From: JBCCJA01 sp039045975
GTDB taxonomy: Bacteria; Planctomycetota; Planctomycetia; Planctomycetales; Planctomycetaceae
Direction of reading: 5' to 3'
Length of the DNA: 28,860 bases
Assembly (NCBI GenBank): GCA_039045975.1
Contig: JBCCJA010000051.1
Coordinates: 1 to 28,860 of the forward strand
The position numbers and the translations under genes were made by a program. The notes under the pieces are model-generated. The model had not been told where the DNA came from. It worked only from the letters and a program-made list of their open reading frames with translations, and did not search any database. This document shows positions 18,527-27,357 of this stretch, piece after piece (the stretch's first letter is position 1; every line of letters begins with the position of its first letter).

Positions 18527-18609
18527 GGGCGACCTCGACCCTTCGATCGAGGGTTTTCCATCCGGGTGAATTCCGCCGGTCCCTCGCCTCACGGCCTCGG
18601 GCTTTCTCG
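18527..18609 (+). repeat. Direct repeat left of the zinc-ribbon gene
   Basis: The segment gggcgacctcga, then tcgatcgaggg, then tccgccggtccctcgcct, then acggc and gggctttct aligns over about 83 nt with 19886-19970 in the same orientation. The two copies lie on either side of the zinc-ribbon gene. Confidence 0.75.
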
Positions 18610-18677
18610 GTGAGGGACGGCGACATGAACAGGCCGGTCTCCCGCCCGTGCCGTAGCACCCCGGGCGGTCCGCCGTC

Positions 18678-19805
18678 TCAGTATTTGGGGCGGATCACGA
18701 GCGTGCGGCGGGCGGCGTCCTCTTCGACGACCTCGTACTTTTCGAGGGCGCCCCGTACCTCGTCGAAGCCGACCGCCGCGAGCCACAGCACGTGGCCGTC
18801 GGGCCGTTCGTAGCGGTAGTGGGTCGTCGCGAACGTCGCGTCGCGGAGGTCGCGGGAGAGCTGCGTCACCGCGGTCCAGTGGATCAGCTCGGTGTCGCAG
18901 CGGAGGTGGAGGACCGTCACGTCGTCTACGGCATGACCGGCGGAGACCATACGGGAAATCGCGCTCGGGCGCCATGTCGACTCTTGCCGGCCGCCGGACG
19001 GCACGGGGCCGACCGACTGAAACGCCACCCGCTGTTCGGCGGCCCGCTTCAGTGACTCAAGGTCGAGCACGCCGAAGTCGGCGAGCCGGTCGCAGGCGAT
19101 CACCCGGGCCTCGTGATTGACGCGGGCGTTTTCGATGCGGTTAAGGCGGACGAAGTGGTCGATGTCGCGGACCGGCCCGATCGCGACGCGGGTGTCGGAA
19201 CTGACGCTGACACTGACATGCTCGAGTCCGGTCGCCTGGGCGAAGACGCGTCGGATTTCGCCCGCGTCGTGTCCGGTCCGCGGGAACGTCACCGTGACCA
19301 CTTCCTCCGCCGGGGGCGAACTTCGCCGGGGCGGGCCCGCGGGCCGCGGGGGCGTCGGCGGGGCGGCCGGAACGGCAGGGACCGCCGGGACGCGGGTCCG
19401 CAGTCGCTCGAACATCTTCGTCGGGTCGGGCAAGGCCGGGAAACCAACCGGTGCACCGGCCGGCGGGGCCGCGGGCGGTCGTGCGTCTGCAGGCCGCTCG
19501 GCCGCGGCGACCTGCGGCTCGTCGTCACCGGGCATGAGCACGGCCATATTCGCGAGCGGCCGGAGAAAGGCCCCGACGACGACGATGATCGACACCAACG
19601 CACCGACGATCTGCGGGAGGCTCGGCATCCTGCCGCCCCGCTCGATGACGATGATCGTCGGCTGTTCCGATTTCTGGGCGGCCTCGGCATCCACGTCGAC
19701 GACTTCGAACGACGCGTCGCAGGCTTTACAACGTACGACCCGCCCGAGCTTGTCCGCGGCTACGCGGTAGCCCTTGTCACACACGGGGCAGCGTGTCTTG
19801 ATCAC
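18678..19805 (-). CDS. MJ0042-type zinc-ribbon membrane protein
   Basis: The N-terminus is an MJ0042-like zinc ribbon with Cys6-x2-Cys9 and Cys26-x2-Cys29 (RCPVCDKGY ... RCKACDASFEV). A membrane helix follows at about 63-90, then a Pro/Ala-rich linker to about 180, and a C-terminal domain of about 195 residues that was not recognised. The topology suggests a cytoplasmic zinc ribbon tethered to an exported domain. GTG at 19805 is chosen because GGAG lies 5 nt upstream and the ribbon begins at once; the longer frame adds 13 residues without a ribosome site. Direct repeats at 18527 and 19886 flank the gene. Its role is unknown. Confidence 0.75.
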   Translation of the reverse strand: MIKTRCPVCDKGYRVAADKLGRVVRCKACDASFEVVDVDAEAAQKSEQPTIIVIERGGRMPSLPQIVGALVSIIVVVGAFLRPLANMAVLMPGDDEPQVAAAERPADARPPAAPPAGAPVGFPALPDPTKMFERLRTRVPAVPAVPAAPPTPPRPAGPPRRSSPPAEEVVTVTFPRTGHDAGEIRRVFAQATGLEHVSVSVSSDTRVAIGPVRDIDHFVRLNRIENARVNHEARVIACDRLADFGVLDLESLKRAAEQRVAFQSVGPVPSGGRQESTWRPSAISRMVSAGHAVDDVTVLHLRCDTELIHWTAVTQLSRDLRDATFATTHYRYERPDGHVLWLAAVGFDEVRGALEKYEVVEEDAARRTLVIRPKY

Positions 19806-19885
19806 GTCAACTCCGGCCGAGACCACGGTGCACGGAGTGTGCACGATCGAACGGCAGACCGCTACGGGTCGGTCGGCCGAATTGC

Positions 19886-19970
19886 GGGCGACCTCGGACC
19901 GTCGATCGAGGGATTGCGTACGGGCAAACTCCGCCGGTCCCTCGCCTTACGGCGGCGGGCGGGCTTTCTT
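19886..19970 (+). repeat. Direct repeat right of the zinc-ribbon gene
   Basis: This is the second copy of the segment at 18527-18609. It preserves gggcgacctcg, gtcgatcgaggg, ctccgccggtccctcgcct and gggctttct. It lies upstream of the zinc-ribbon gene and downstream of the terminator of the Cys-rich gene. Confidence 0.75.
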
Positions 19971-19983
19971 GACCCGGAACGAA

Positions 19984-20016
19984 AAACGGAGGCCGGCGTG
20001 GGGCCGGCCTCCGTTT
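19984..20016 (-). terminator. Intrinsic terminator of the Cys-rich exported protein gene
   Basis: A perfect 14-bp stem (aaacggaggccggc with gccggcctccgttt) encloses a 5-nt loop. Read on the minus strand it lies 23 nt after the stop codon and ends in a run of five T. Confidence 0.85.
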
Positions 20017-20039
20017 GAGAGTTTGAGCCACGGTCGGAA

Positions 20040-20516
20040 TCAGGCGTCTTCTTCGGGGACCGGGGCGAACTTGCCGGTATCGAAGCCTTCCGGGCCGAAC
20101 AGGCGGATCATCTGCTCTTTTTCGCTGTCGAGGCCGGCGATCTCGTCGCGGTGGGCCTCACTGGAGAACTTCACGACCACGCCGCCGATCTCGAACGTCG
20201 GCGAGTCGTCCGAGATCGCCTCGCCGCTGATCGGGCAGGCGTTCTGTTCATACTGCTTCGTCTGCAGGAGCTGGTGGTTCGCCTGCGGCTCGTACCGTTC
20301 CGGGTAGCGGTCGACCCGCTTGATGCACGACTTGCAGCACAGGTAGAGCGTGCCTTCTTTCCAATCGACGGCGTATTTCTCGGTGACGTCCTTCCGCTTC
20401 ATGATGAAGCATTTCAGGCCGTCAATCGGGTCTTCGGCGTCCGCGGCGACGGCGACGGGCGCGAGGGCCGCACAGATCAATGCCGCGACGAGCGGGCGGG
20501 CGGGCGAGATGGACAT
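20040..20516 (-). CDS. Exported Cys-rich YHS/TRASH-like small protein
   Basis: This 158-residue protein has a signal peptide at 1-25 (ALAPVAVAA, then AD). The mature part has Cys36 (LKCFIMKRK), Cys60-Cys61-x2-Cys64 (LYLCCKSC) and Cys94 (NACPISGE). The pattern of two half-sites, each followed by a strand and a helix ending near KFSSEAHRDEI, resembles YHS/TRASH-type metal-binding domains of periplasmic proteins. Metal binding is inferred and not shown. It has its own terminator and a weak ribosome site. Confidence 0.7.
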   Translation of the reverse strand: MSISPARPLVAALICAALAPVAVAADAEDPIDGLKCFIMKRKDVTEKYAVDWKEGTLYLCCKSCIKRVDRYPERYEPQANHQLLQTKQYEQNACPISGEAISDDSPTFEIGGVVVKFSSEAHRDEIAGLDSEKEQMIRLFGPEGFDTGKFAPVPEEDA

Positions 20517-20656
20517 GGCGGGTCTTGTCGGAGGCTAGTGGTTACGGAACGGCGGCTGGCGACGACGCGCGGGCTTGCCCCGTGCTGCCCTTATTATGGC
20601 GATCGCACCACCCGACTGCGAGCCGAATGTGGCGGCCCTTCGGAAGCGACCGGCGT

Positions 20657-21856
20657 TCATTCGACTCCGCCGGTCTCGTGATACGTCTTCCACAGCCGGG
20701 CGGTCTTCTCGTCCGGGAGCCAGACCTTCGCCGCCGCGAGGCCGCCCGGGAAGTCGTCGTACGCCGCGATCTGGCAGCCGATGAAGACGTGCCCGTAACG
20801 GCTGACGGCGCCGGACGCCTCGCCGCGGTCGACGTCGATCCCCTTCCCCCCGGGCGGGTCGACCTCGCAGGTGGCGAGCCAGCCTTCGGTCGGGTCGATC
20901 TCGAGCAGCTCGAACGGGCGGCCTGCCGGCGGGTCGCCCGCGGGCACACGCCGTGCGATGACGGCGTCGAGCCAGGCCATCGCGAACAGCATGCTGTGGG
21001 CGATCTGCCGGTTCACCTCGTCTTTCGCGCCGACGTCGTCGCGGAACTGCGGGTGCTTCGCCGACAGCCTGACCGCCGTGCCGACCGGGAAGCCGTCGCG
21101 GACGAGTTCGGCCGACCGCTCGAGCGAACTCGGGACGTCGGCCGGGAACCTCGGTGCCGCGTAGACCTCCATGCCGGCGTTCATCACCAGGAGCGGGACG
21201 TTCGACGTCGGCGGGTGCCGGCCGGGATCGCAGCTGCAGGGGATGCCGGCGATCATGCGGCCCGCGACCGGCCTGTGACTCGCCAGCTCGAGCGTGTCCT
21301 GGCCCGTGCCCGACGTGCCGCCGAAGGTGTAGCAGGCGTGCCGACACTCGTCGCGGCCGTAGAGGACGTCCATGTCTTCGAGGATGCCCTCGATCTGAGC
21401 GACGGTTTCCTCGACGCCGATCGGACGCGACGCGAGTTCCACCATGCCGAAGCGGTGCTTCGCCGCGAACGCCCGCCACATTTCCGTCTGGATCGTCGAA
21501 CGCGGCCCCCGCGGGTGGTAATGCGGCTCGGCGTCCCAGGCGATCACGCCGCGGATCTTCGCGTCGCCGATCGACTCCGGGATGTGCACGCGTCGGAAGC
21601 AGGGGTTGCCCACCCGGGTCTCGTAGGTCGGCTCCGACGACCGGAAGATCCCGCCGCCTTCGTCGATCCATTCGTAATTGAGCCCGTCCCGCTCGACGAC
21701 GTCGCCGGACGGTTCGTCCGCACGTGCGAGCGACGGCGGGACGAAGACGAAGCAAACGGCCACGGCCACGGCCGAAATGAGGGATGTTCGCAAGGTTCGA
21801 TCACCGGTCGGAGAAAGGAAGGCGGGATCCCCGCCGAGTCGGCCGGGGATCGGCAT
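20657..21856 (-). CDS. Exported alpha/beta-hydrolase-like protein
   Basis: The signal sequence core SLISAVAVAVCFVFV precedes ARADEP. The order of predicted elements fits an alpha/beta-hydrolase: strand IRGVIAWD, helix, strand FGMVEL, helix, nucleophile-elbow-like TFGGTSGTGQ near residue 182, strand RMIAGIPCSCD, and strand VPLLVMNAGMEVY. The elbow is G-T-S-G-T and not a full G-x-S-x-G, so catalysis is uncertain. Cys171 and Cys175, and Cys207 and Cys209, could form disulfides. The start is not fixed: ATG at 21856 gives 399 residues, while TTG at 21793 would begin just before the signal core; neither has a good ribosome site. Confidence 0.5.
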   Translation of the reverse strand: MPIPGRLGGDPAFLSPTGDRTLRTSLISAVAVAVCFVFVPPSLARADEPSGDVVERDGLNYEWIDEGGGIFRSSEPTYETRVGNPCFRRVHIPESIGDAKIRGVIAWDAEPHYHPRGPRSTIQTEMWRAFAAKHRFGMVELASRPIGVEETVAQIEGILEDMDVLYGRDECRHACYTFGGTSGTGQDTLELASHRPVAGRMIAGIPCSCDPGRHPPTSNVPLLVMNAGMEVYAAPRFPADVPSSLERSAELVRDGFPVGTAVRLSAKHPQFRDDVGAKDEVNRQIAHSMLFAMAWLDAVIARRVPAGDPPAGRPFELLEIDPTEGWLATCEVDPPGGKGIDVDRGEASGAVSRYGHVFIGCQIAAYDDFPGGLAAAKVWLPDEKTARLWKTYHETGGVE

Positions 21857-22139
21857 CGCAAGTGGATCGAATAAGCGACGCCGAGGCACGGTCAAAGAAT
21901 AGCAGTGACCGAAAGACCGCCGTCAGGCTGTGAACGAACTCACAGTCGGCCCGCGATATCCCTGAACCCGCAGCCGTCGCCGGGTCGGCCGAACGCGGGC
22001 CGCCGGCTTCGCCGCCGACGACCGGAGGTCTCGACCGCGATCGGAAGGCCCCGACAGACGAGCTGCGATGTCTGCGGATATCAATGCCCTCGGGACGCTC
22101 GTATGCAGGGGGCACGTCAGCGAACCAAGATTTATAAAA

Positions 22140-24209
22140 TTACTTCTGCCCCCCGTCCGACGCCTCGCGGATCGTGAGCGACGGGATGATGACTTGTCCG
22201 TGGTGCGGAGGCCGGGCCGGGAAGTCGTCGCGAACGAGCCTCTGCGTCCGCCCTCCTGCACCGAACGAGACCAAACTCTCGAACGAACCGGCCCGTGACC
22301 CGCGACGGCCGTTGCCGGTCGCGACGACGGTGAAATCGCTCGCGAACGACTCGAAGGCCGGCATGTCGGGCGGCACTTCCCGGTAAGGGGTATTAAAGAC
22401 GCCGCCCATGATCTCGAGCCGACCGCCGTCGCGAACCGAGAAGTTCGTGATGGAGCCTTCGACCTTGTAACCGAACACCCACATCGGGATCCCGTCGACG
22501 ACGAAGTTCGCCGACCGTTTGAACTCGGTGTTGATGTTCCTCGCCCAGACGGCGATATCGCCGCGCAGTGCGTCGTCGATTTTACCGAGCCCGTTGCAGT
22601 TATTGAAAAATACCGGGACGCGACCTTCGCCCGGCGGGACGGCGCATCGGTAGAGGGCCCGCATGGTCCCGGTGTGAGACATCACGAGCGGGCGTCGGGC
22701 CGCGTGCTCGAGCACGCGGCCGCCGCCCCCGCCGTTATGGTCTTCGACGAACAACGGATCCTCGGCAGGTTCCGCCACCCGAAACGCCCAAACGTTCCGG
22801 GAATTGATCCGCGTGTAGAGCATGACCAGCCGGCGGACCGACGCCGGGATGTCGATCGTCTCGTCGACCGTGTAGCTCGGCCGCGGGAAATAAATCACCG
22901 CCCCGCCCGAACGCATCGCCGCGCGGATGCGTTCCGTATCGCTGTCGCCGGGCTGTTCGTCGACGTTCACCCACGCGGTCGGGTCTTCGTCGGCCGGGGG
23001 CCGAGGGGCTTCGCGGATCGGGAGCCGCAACGTCGGCTCGGCCCCGTCGGGCATCGCGGAGACGAACTCCGAGACGAAGCCGCCGTCACGGATCATCTCG
23101 CCGCGACGCATGACGGCCCGTCGGTAGCCGGCGGTATCGACGTCACGCAGAAAGACCTGACCCGCACCGAGCGTGACCGCAGCCCGGCCGCGACCACGGC
23201 CGCGGAGTCGGCTGTCGAGCACGACGACGTGGGCCGAACGCCCCGGGACAGACAGCGCGGGCACGGTGTTGTCGCTGACGACGTCGCGGAACGAGACCGG
23301 CGCGTTTTCGACGAACATCGCCGCCTTGCGCTGGCCGGAGAGTGACACGTGTTCGAAGGTCGGCGAGAACATGTGCTCCGGCTCGACCGCGATGCCATAG
23401 TCGAAGCCCTCGACCGTCAGGTCGCTGTTCCACCCCGTCGCCGCGTTGATGAAGAAGCGGATCCCGGCGTAGCCGCCGCCGTCGCCCGACCGGACCGTCA
23501 CGTTGCGGATCGCGGCGTTGTTCGCACCGGCGAACGAAATCCCGACCGCCCCGGCGTTGCCGCTCCCGGTGTCGATCGTGAGATTGCGCGCCGCGTTGTA
23601 AGCGACGTTGTTGTTCGCGACGCCCTTACCGAACGCGAGAACGGGCTTGCGCGACCCCGGGCCGAAACCGGCCGCGTCGTCGCGGAGTCGGATCACCGTG
23701 TTCTCGCGGCTCTGTCCGATGAACCGCAGCCGGACGACGCATTCGGCCGTGTATCGAGGCTGAGAGTCTGCCGTCTCGATTTTTTCGCCGTCGTCCACCG
23801 GTCTGCGGAATCTGACCGGCCCGGAATAAACGATCGAGTCCGAAACCAAATACTCCCCGTTCGGTATATATATAATCGGCGAAACGTCGTCACCCCCCTG
23901 ATCCCCGCCACTGAAGGTGTCTCCACCGCCGATCAGCTCGGCGATCACGTCGTCATACACACGAACGAAAGCCGCCGTGTCGTCCGTCACACCGTCGCCG
24001 ACGGCCCCGTACGGCGGCGCGGTGACGTCGATGACACGCCCGTCCGATGAAAGATGCCGGAAGACATCCTCCGGCAAGCGAAAGTCAACGCCGGGACGGC
24101 GATCACCCGCCGCCAGCGCCGCCGAAGCCGAGACAGCCGAGCACGGCACGATCAAGCCGATCATCATTGCCGCACGGCACAGAGTGCAACTGCGATTAAT
24201 TTGATGCAT
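22140..24209 (-). CDS. Secreted pectate-lyase-type (Pectate_lyase_3) beta-helix protein
   Basis: After a signal peptide (about 1-34), residues 67-81 read YGAVGDGVTDDTAAF, the hallmark start of the right-handed beta-helix in the Pectate_lyase_3/GH28-GH55 group. Strand-turn repeats follow, for example NLTIDTGSGNAGAVGISF and NAAIRNVTVRSGDGG. A second start-like motif, ERIRAAMRSGGAVIYFPRPS, near residue 450 suggests two helix domains in tandem, as in GH55-like proteins. It likely acts on, or binds, a polysaccharide outside the cytoplasm; the substrate and catalytic residues were not identified. ATG 24209 is chosen over TTG 24218 because the signal peptide follows directly. It is the last gene of the sigma/FecR/DUF1559 cluster, 59 nt after the lipoprotein gene. 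Confidence 0.8.
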   Translation of the reverse strand: MHQINRSCTLCRAAMMIGLIVPCSAVSASAALAAGDRRPGVDFRLPEDVFRHLSSDGRVIDVTAPPYGAVGDGVTDDTAAFVRVYDDVIAELIGGGDTFSGGDQGGDDVSPIIYIPNGEYLVSDSIVYSGPVRFRRPVDDGEKIETADSQPRYTAECVVRLRFIGQSRENTVIRLRDDAAGFGPGSRKPVLAFGKGVANNNVAYNAARNLTIDTGSGNAGAVGISFAGANNAAIRNVTVRSGDGGGYAGIRFFINAATGWNSDLTVEGFDYGIAVEPEHMFSPTFEHVSLSGQRKAAMFVENAPVSFRDVVSDNTVPALSVPGRSAHVVVLDSRLRGRGRGRAAVTLGAGQVFLRDVDTAGYRRAVMRRGEMIRDGGFVSEFVSAMPDGAEPTLRLPIREAPRPPADEDPTAWVNVDEQPGDSDTERIRAAMRSGGAVIYFPRPSYTVDETIDIPASVRRLVMLYTRINSRNVWAFRVAEPAEDPLFVEDHNGGGGGRVLEHAARRPLVMSHTGTMRALYRCAVPPGEGRVPVFFNNCNGLGKIDDALRGDIAVWARNINTEFKRSANFVVDGIPMWVFGYKVEGSITNFSVRDGGRLEIMGGVFNTPYREVPPDMPAFESFASDFTVVATGNGRRGSRAGSFESLVSFGAGGRTQRLVRDDFPARPPHHGQVIIPSLTIREASDGGQK

Positions 24210-24268
24210 GATTAACAACTCGTCTGCGGCCCCGGACCGGGCCTGACCGATCGGGAATCGGGTCTATT

Positions 24269-24736
24269 TCAGTCTCTCGTCACGCGACCGCTGAGGTCGA
24301 AGTCGGCCGCTTCGGTCCCGGCGGTCGTGACCTCGAACCGGACGACGTCACGCGGCGATCGACCGAGGCGGACTTCTGGTACCGCCACGCCCGCGTCGGC
24401 GATGCGGGCGAGTTCGTCGGCACCGCGACCGTCGAACCGTTCGAGCCCCTCGAAGGTGACGAAGTGGAATCCTACGGCGGCGCCCGCGCGTTGCGTTCCG
24501 CGGGCCGTCGCGAGCCGGTACCGCCCGTCTTCATCGGTCAGGCCCGAAGACGCAACCGGACTCTGCCCGTCGACCGGCTCGAAGTCGGGCTGGAACCGGA
24601 CGACGATGCCCGGTGCGGGTTCACCGTCAATCTCGATGCGTCCGGAAACAGGAGCAAAGTCGACGAGCCCGCCTTCACCCCCGCATCCGGCGAGCGCCGC
24701 CGCGGAGATCACGATAAGGACGTGTCGCATACGCAT
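24269..24736 (-). CDS. Small lipoprotein with carboxypeptidase-regulatory-like domain
   Basis: This 155-residue protein starts MRMRHVLIVISAAALAGC, a lipoprotein signal with lipobox LAGC. It continues with a single beta-sandwich-like domain: VSGRIEIDGEPAPGIVVRFQ, then GLTDEDGRYRLAT. That pattern is common in planctomycete lipoproteins encoded next to DUF1559 genes. The Met at 24736 or the one two codons later may be used. It is 92 nt after the DUF1559 gene and 59 nt before the beta-helix gene, so probably co-transcribed. Confidence 0.75.
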   Translation of the reverse strand: MRMRHVLIVISAAALAGCGGEGGLVDFAPVSGRIEIDGEPAPGIVVRFQPDFEPVDGQSPVASSGLTDEDGRYRLATARGTQRAGAAVGFHFVTFEGLERFDGRGADELARIADAGVAVPEVRLGRSPRDVVRFEVTTAGTEAADFDLSGRVTRD

Positions 24737-24828
24737 GTTCCGGATCACCCCCGACGGAGAAAACGCGGACGCGGGCGTCGGCCCGCGTCCGCCCATTGAC
24801 CGGGCTTCGATCAACAGAAAATGGCAAA

Positions 24829-25956
24829 CTAAAACTCACCCAGGACGACTCCGTCATCCCGGCAGAAGAGATACTCCAGGATCGAGTTCCGCGTCAGATC
24901 GTCCGGCGGGACGCGACCGACGACTCCCAACCCGTTGGCCAGCAACGGATCGGAATCGATATTCTCGCTAATGAACCGGACGGAACCGTCCCCGAGTGCG
25001 AACTGGGCACCGCCGGGATGCACACTTCCGGGCGACCGCATCGCGTCGCTGCGATTGTCGATCACGTTAATGCCGTAACGGCCGTTGACCATCGAGAGCG
25101 TCGTGCGTTCGGCCCCGTTGACGAAACCTGACATATAGACCGCACCGGTCGCGACGAACCGGTCGGCCGCCACCGGCTCCAGCGGGAGCGCCCGTTGGTA
25201 GGCCCGTTCGGCGATCATAACGGTGTTGCTCAGGCCGTCGGTGACGTCGGCGAATTTCAGAAAACTCCAGACGCCGAACATGCCGTCGAAGTCCTCGAAG
25301 TCGCATTCGTCGGAGGCCGGATTCGCCAGTCCGAAGTTGAGCGTGTCGAGCTGACGAAACTCGTGCGAGCAGTGCGCCGTCGCGTACGACGAGACGGGCA
25401 GAAAGATCGGGTTGGCGACGGTCGGCGGGATCGCGTTCAGAATGCGGCCGTTAAACGAATGCACGTAAAGCCGGTCCCCGTTTGTGGGCGCCGGGTCGGA
25501 CGGGCACCGGAACAGGTCGATCGGTCGGGCCAGCGTTTCGAGTTGTTCGGCTGTCGCCGAGGTCGCGACCTCGACAGCCCTCTGTCGGCCGACCCCGAGT
25601 GTCTCGTACGCCGCCGTCTGCTCAAGGAATCGGAGCAGCAGCGCCGACCACGACCAACCCACCTCGAACCGATCTCCCGAACTCGCCGACAGCTGGGTGC
25701 ACAAATTATCGGGGTCGCCGTCGATGCCGACCGGTTGGGGCAGCACCCCCGCCGGGAGACGGGAATAGACGTCGTGGTAGTTGTGCATCGCGAGCGCGAG
25801 CTGCTTCAAATTATTTTTGCAACTCGTGCGGCGGGCGGCCTCGCGTGCCTGCTGCACGGCCGGGAGGAGCAGCGCGACGATGATCGCGATGATCGCGATC
25901 ACGACGAGCAACTCGATCAGCGTGAAACCGCCACGCGGGCGTTTTGAAGATGTCAC
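24829..25956 (-). CDS. DUF1559 prepilin-like protein
   Basis: The N-terminus has a prepilin peptidase site G10|F11 with Glu15 (GGFTLIELLVVIAII) and a long hydrophobic helix, so the protein is processed and assembled like a type II/IV pseudopilin. The C-terminus has the H-x9-DG motif of this family (H313 to D323-G324, HPGGAQFALGDG). The length of 375 residues is usual for DUF1559 proteins, which are greatly expanded in planctomycetes and whose function is unknown. The start is GTG with AGGAGA 5 nt upstream. It is 24 nt after the FecR-like gene and precedes the lipoprotein. Confidence 0.95.
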   Translation of the reverse strand: MTSSKRPRGGFTLIELLVVIAIIAIIVALLLPAVQQAREAARRTSCKNNLKQLALAMHNYHDVYSRLPAGVLPQPVGIDGDPDNLCTQLSASSGDRFEVGWSWSALLLRFLEQTAAYETLGVGRQRAVEVATSATAEQLETLARPIDLFRCPSDPAPTNGDRLYVHSFNGRILNAIPPTVANPIFLPVSSYATAHCSHEFRQLDTLNFGLANPASDECDFEDFDGMFGVWSFLKFADVTDGLSNTVMIAERAYQRALPLEPVAADRFVATGAVYMSGFVNGAERTTLSMVNGRYGINVIDNRSDAMRSPGSVHPGGAQFALGDGSVRFISENIDSDPLLANGLGVVGRVPPDDLTRNSILEYLFCRDDGVVLGEF

Positions 25957-25980
25957 AGAGTCTCCTGACGGGAAAATTAT

Positions 25981-27357
25981 TTAATTTTGCGTGCCTCGAA
26001 CGAGCACGCGGAATTGATCGACGGCCGAAACCGCCTCCGCATTGAGGTCAAACGTGACCGCGGTACGGTCTGGAGAGACCGATACGCTGTCACTGTCGCT
26101 CTCTAAACCGCGGGACTCCGCGGCCTCGAACTGTCTGTCATCGCGGGAGAAGAGACGGTCAGTCGCCTCTAACGCCGTACCGTCGGCGAGGACCGCCAAG
26201 ACACGACCGCCGAATGTCACCGAGCCGCGTCCCCCGTCGCGGATCGCTCCGGAATCACCGATGTCGAAATGGGCGAGATAACTGTCAACGACCTCGCCGG
26301 CCGAGAGCCGCACTTCCCCGTCTACGGTCCGGAGCGTCACCTCGTCGCTCACGAGTAATCCGACAACCTCGGGAATAAAGACGACCCGCCCTTCAGTGTG
26401 CGTCTGGCCGCCACGAAAGTCGGTCGAGGCGTCGGGACCTGCCGCCGGCACGGCCGCCCCGGCGTAAGCGAGAATGCCGCCTCGAACCTCCTCGACACGC
26501 CGGTAACTCCGGAGCATGTCGAACAGCCCGAAGTCGGCCGAGTCGACCTCGCCCTCCTCGACACTCAACCGGGCCATTTCGCCGGTCCTCAATTCCACCT
26601 TCTGGACGCCGCGGCCGTCGTCCCCGCGGAGCGTGGCGTCGACCCGGCCCGAGATGACGTGAACCTGGGTGCCGAGTGTCGCGTCTTCGCGGACCAGGAA
26701 CTCGGTCCCGATATCGACGATTTCGGCGTCGTCCGTAACGACCGTGAGGCCTTGACCACGCGTCAAAACGCGTCCGGCGAGAAGCCCGGTCTTCAATTCC
26801 ACGGTCTCTTCATCGACGAACGTCGCGCGGACCGGCCCGATCAGATCGACCCGGGCACCGCCGCCCAGTTCGACGGTGACAAATCCGGCGGACAGGCCGA
26901 GCGACGCGCGAGGCCGGATCAACGAACCGTGTCGGAGCGGCCCCCCGCGCCACCGCGCATCTTCCGAGACGATGCAGATCTTTCCGACCGCCGGGGCCGG
27001 ACCGCCCATCGACCCGAGCGTCCACACGGCGGCGACGATCACGACGGCAGACGTCGCCGCAGCAGCCGCGAGCAGCCCGCGACGACCGACCGCGGGACGA
27101 CGTGCGGCCGGCTCCGACATCCGGTCTCGCAGGCGTCGGTCGATCGCTGCGGGGGAGATCTGTTCGCGATTGAGAAGTAACGCCGCATGGATCTGCATGT
27201 AGCCGACGAATTCCTGACAGCGGAACAGGTCGTCCGCCAGCAGGGTTTCCAGCTCGGCCGCCTCGGCCGGGCCGAGCGGACCCTCGCACGACGCGTCGGC
27301 CAGCTGCCTCAACGCAGCGGCCTCTCCGCCGTCACCGCGGCCGGATCGTTCGCTCAC
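25981..27357 (-). CDS. FecR-domain membrane protein, probable sigma regulator
   Basis: This 458-residue protein has an acidic helical cytoplasmic segment at 1-85 and a membrane helix at about 93-115. A FecR-type beta domain follows at about 155-265 (VELGGGARVDLIGPVRATF, VVTDDAEIVDIGTEFLV). The long beta-rich exported part was not recognised. The start is GTG at 27357, overlapping the sigma-factor stop by 4 nt (GTGA); this implies translational coupling. A longer frame runs upstream inside the sigma gene and is not used. By analogy with FecR/FecI it may transmit an extracytoplasmic signal to the sigma factor. No zinc-type anti-sigma motif (H-x3-C-x2-C) is present. Confidence 0.85.
   Translation of the reverse strand: MSERSGRGDGGEAAALRQLADASCEGPLGPAEAAELETLLADDLFRCQEFVGYMQIHAALLLNREQISPAAIDRRLRDRMSEPAARRPAVGRRGLLAAAAATSAVVIVAAVWTLGSMGGPAPAVGKICIVSEDARWRGGPLRHGSLIRPRASLGLSAGFVTVELGGGARVDLIGPVRATFVDEETVELKTGLLAGRVLTRGQGLTVVTDDAEIVDIGTEFLVREDATLGTQVHVISGRVDATLRGDDGRGVQKVELRTGEMARLSVEEGEVDSADFGLFDMLRSYRRVEEVRGGILAYAGAAVPAAGPDASTDFRGGQTHTEGRVVFIPEVVGLLVSDEVTLRTVDGEVRLSAGEVVDSYLAHFDIGDSGAIRDGGRGSVTFGGRVLAVLADGTALEATDRLFSRDDRQFEAAESRGLESDSDSVSVSPDRTAVTFDLNAEAVSAVDQFRVLVRGTQN

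Noticed and set aside
20480..21874. 464-residue plus-strand frame opposite the hydrolase-like gene
   Set aside because: The minus-strand frame has a signal peptide and hydrolase-like order of elements; the plus frame has neither.
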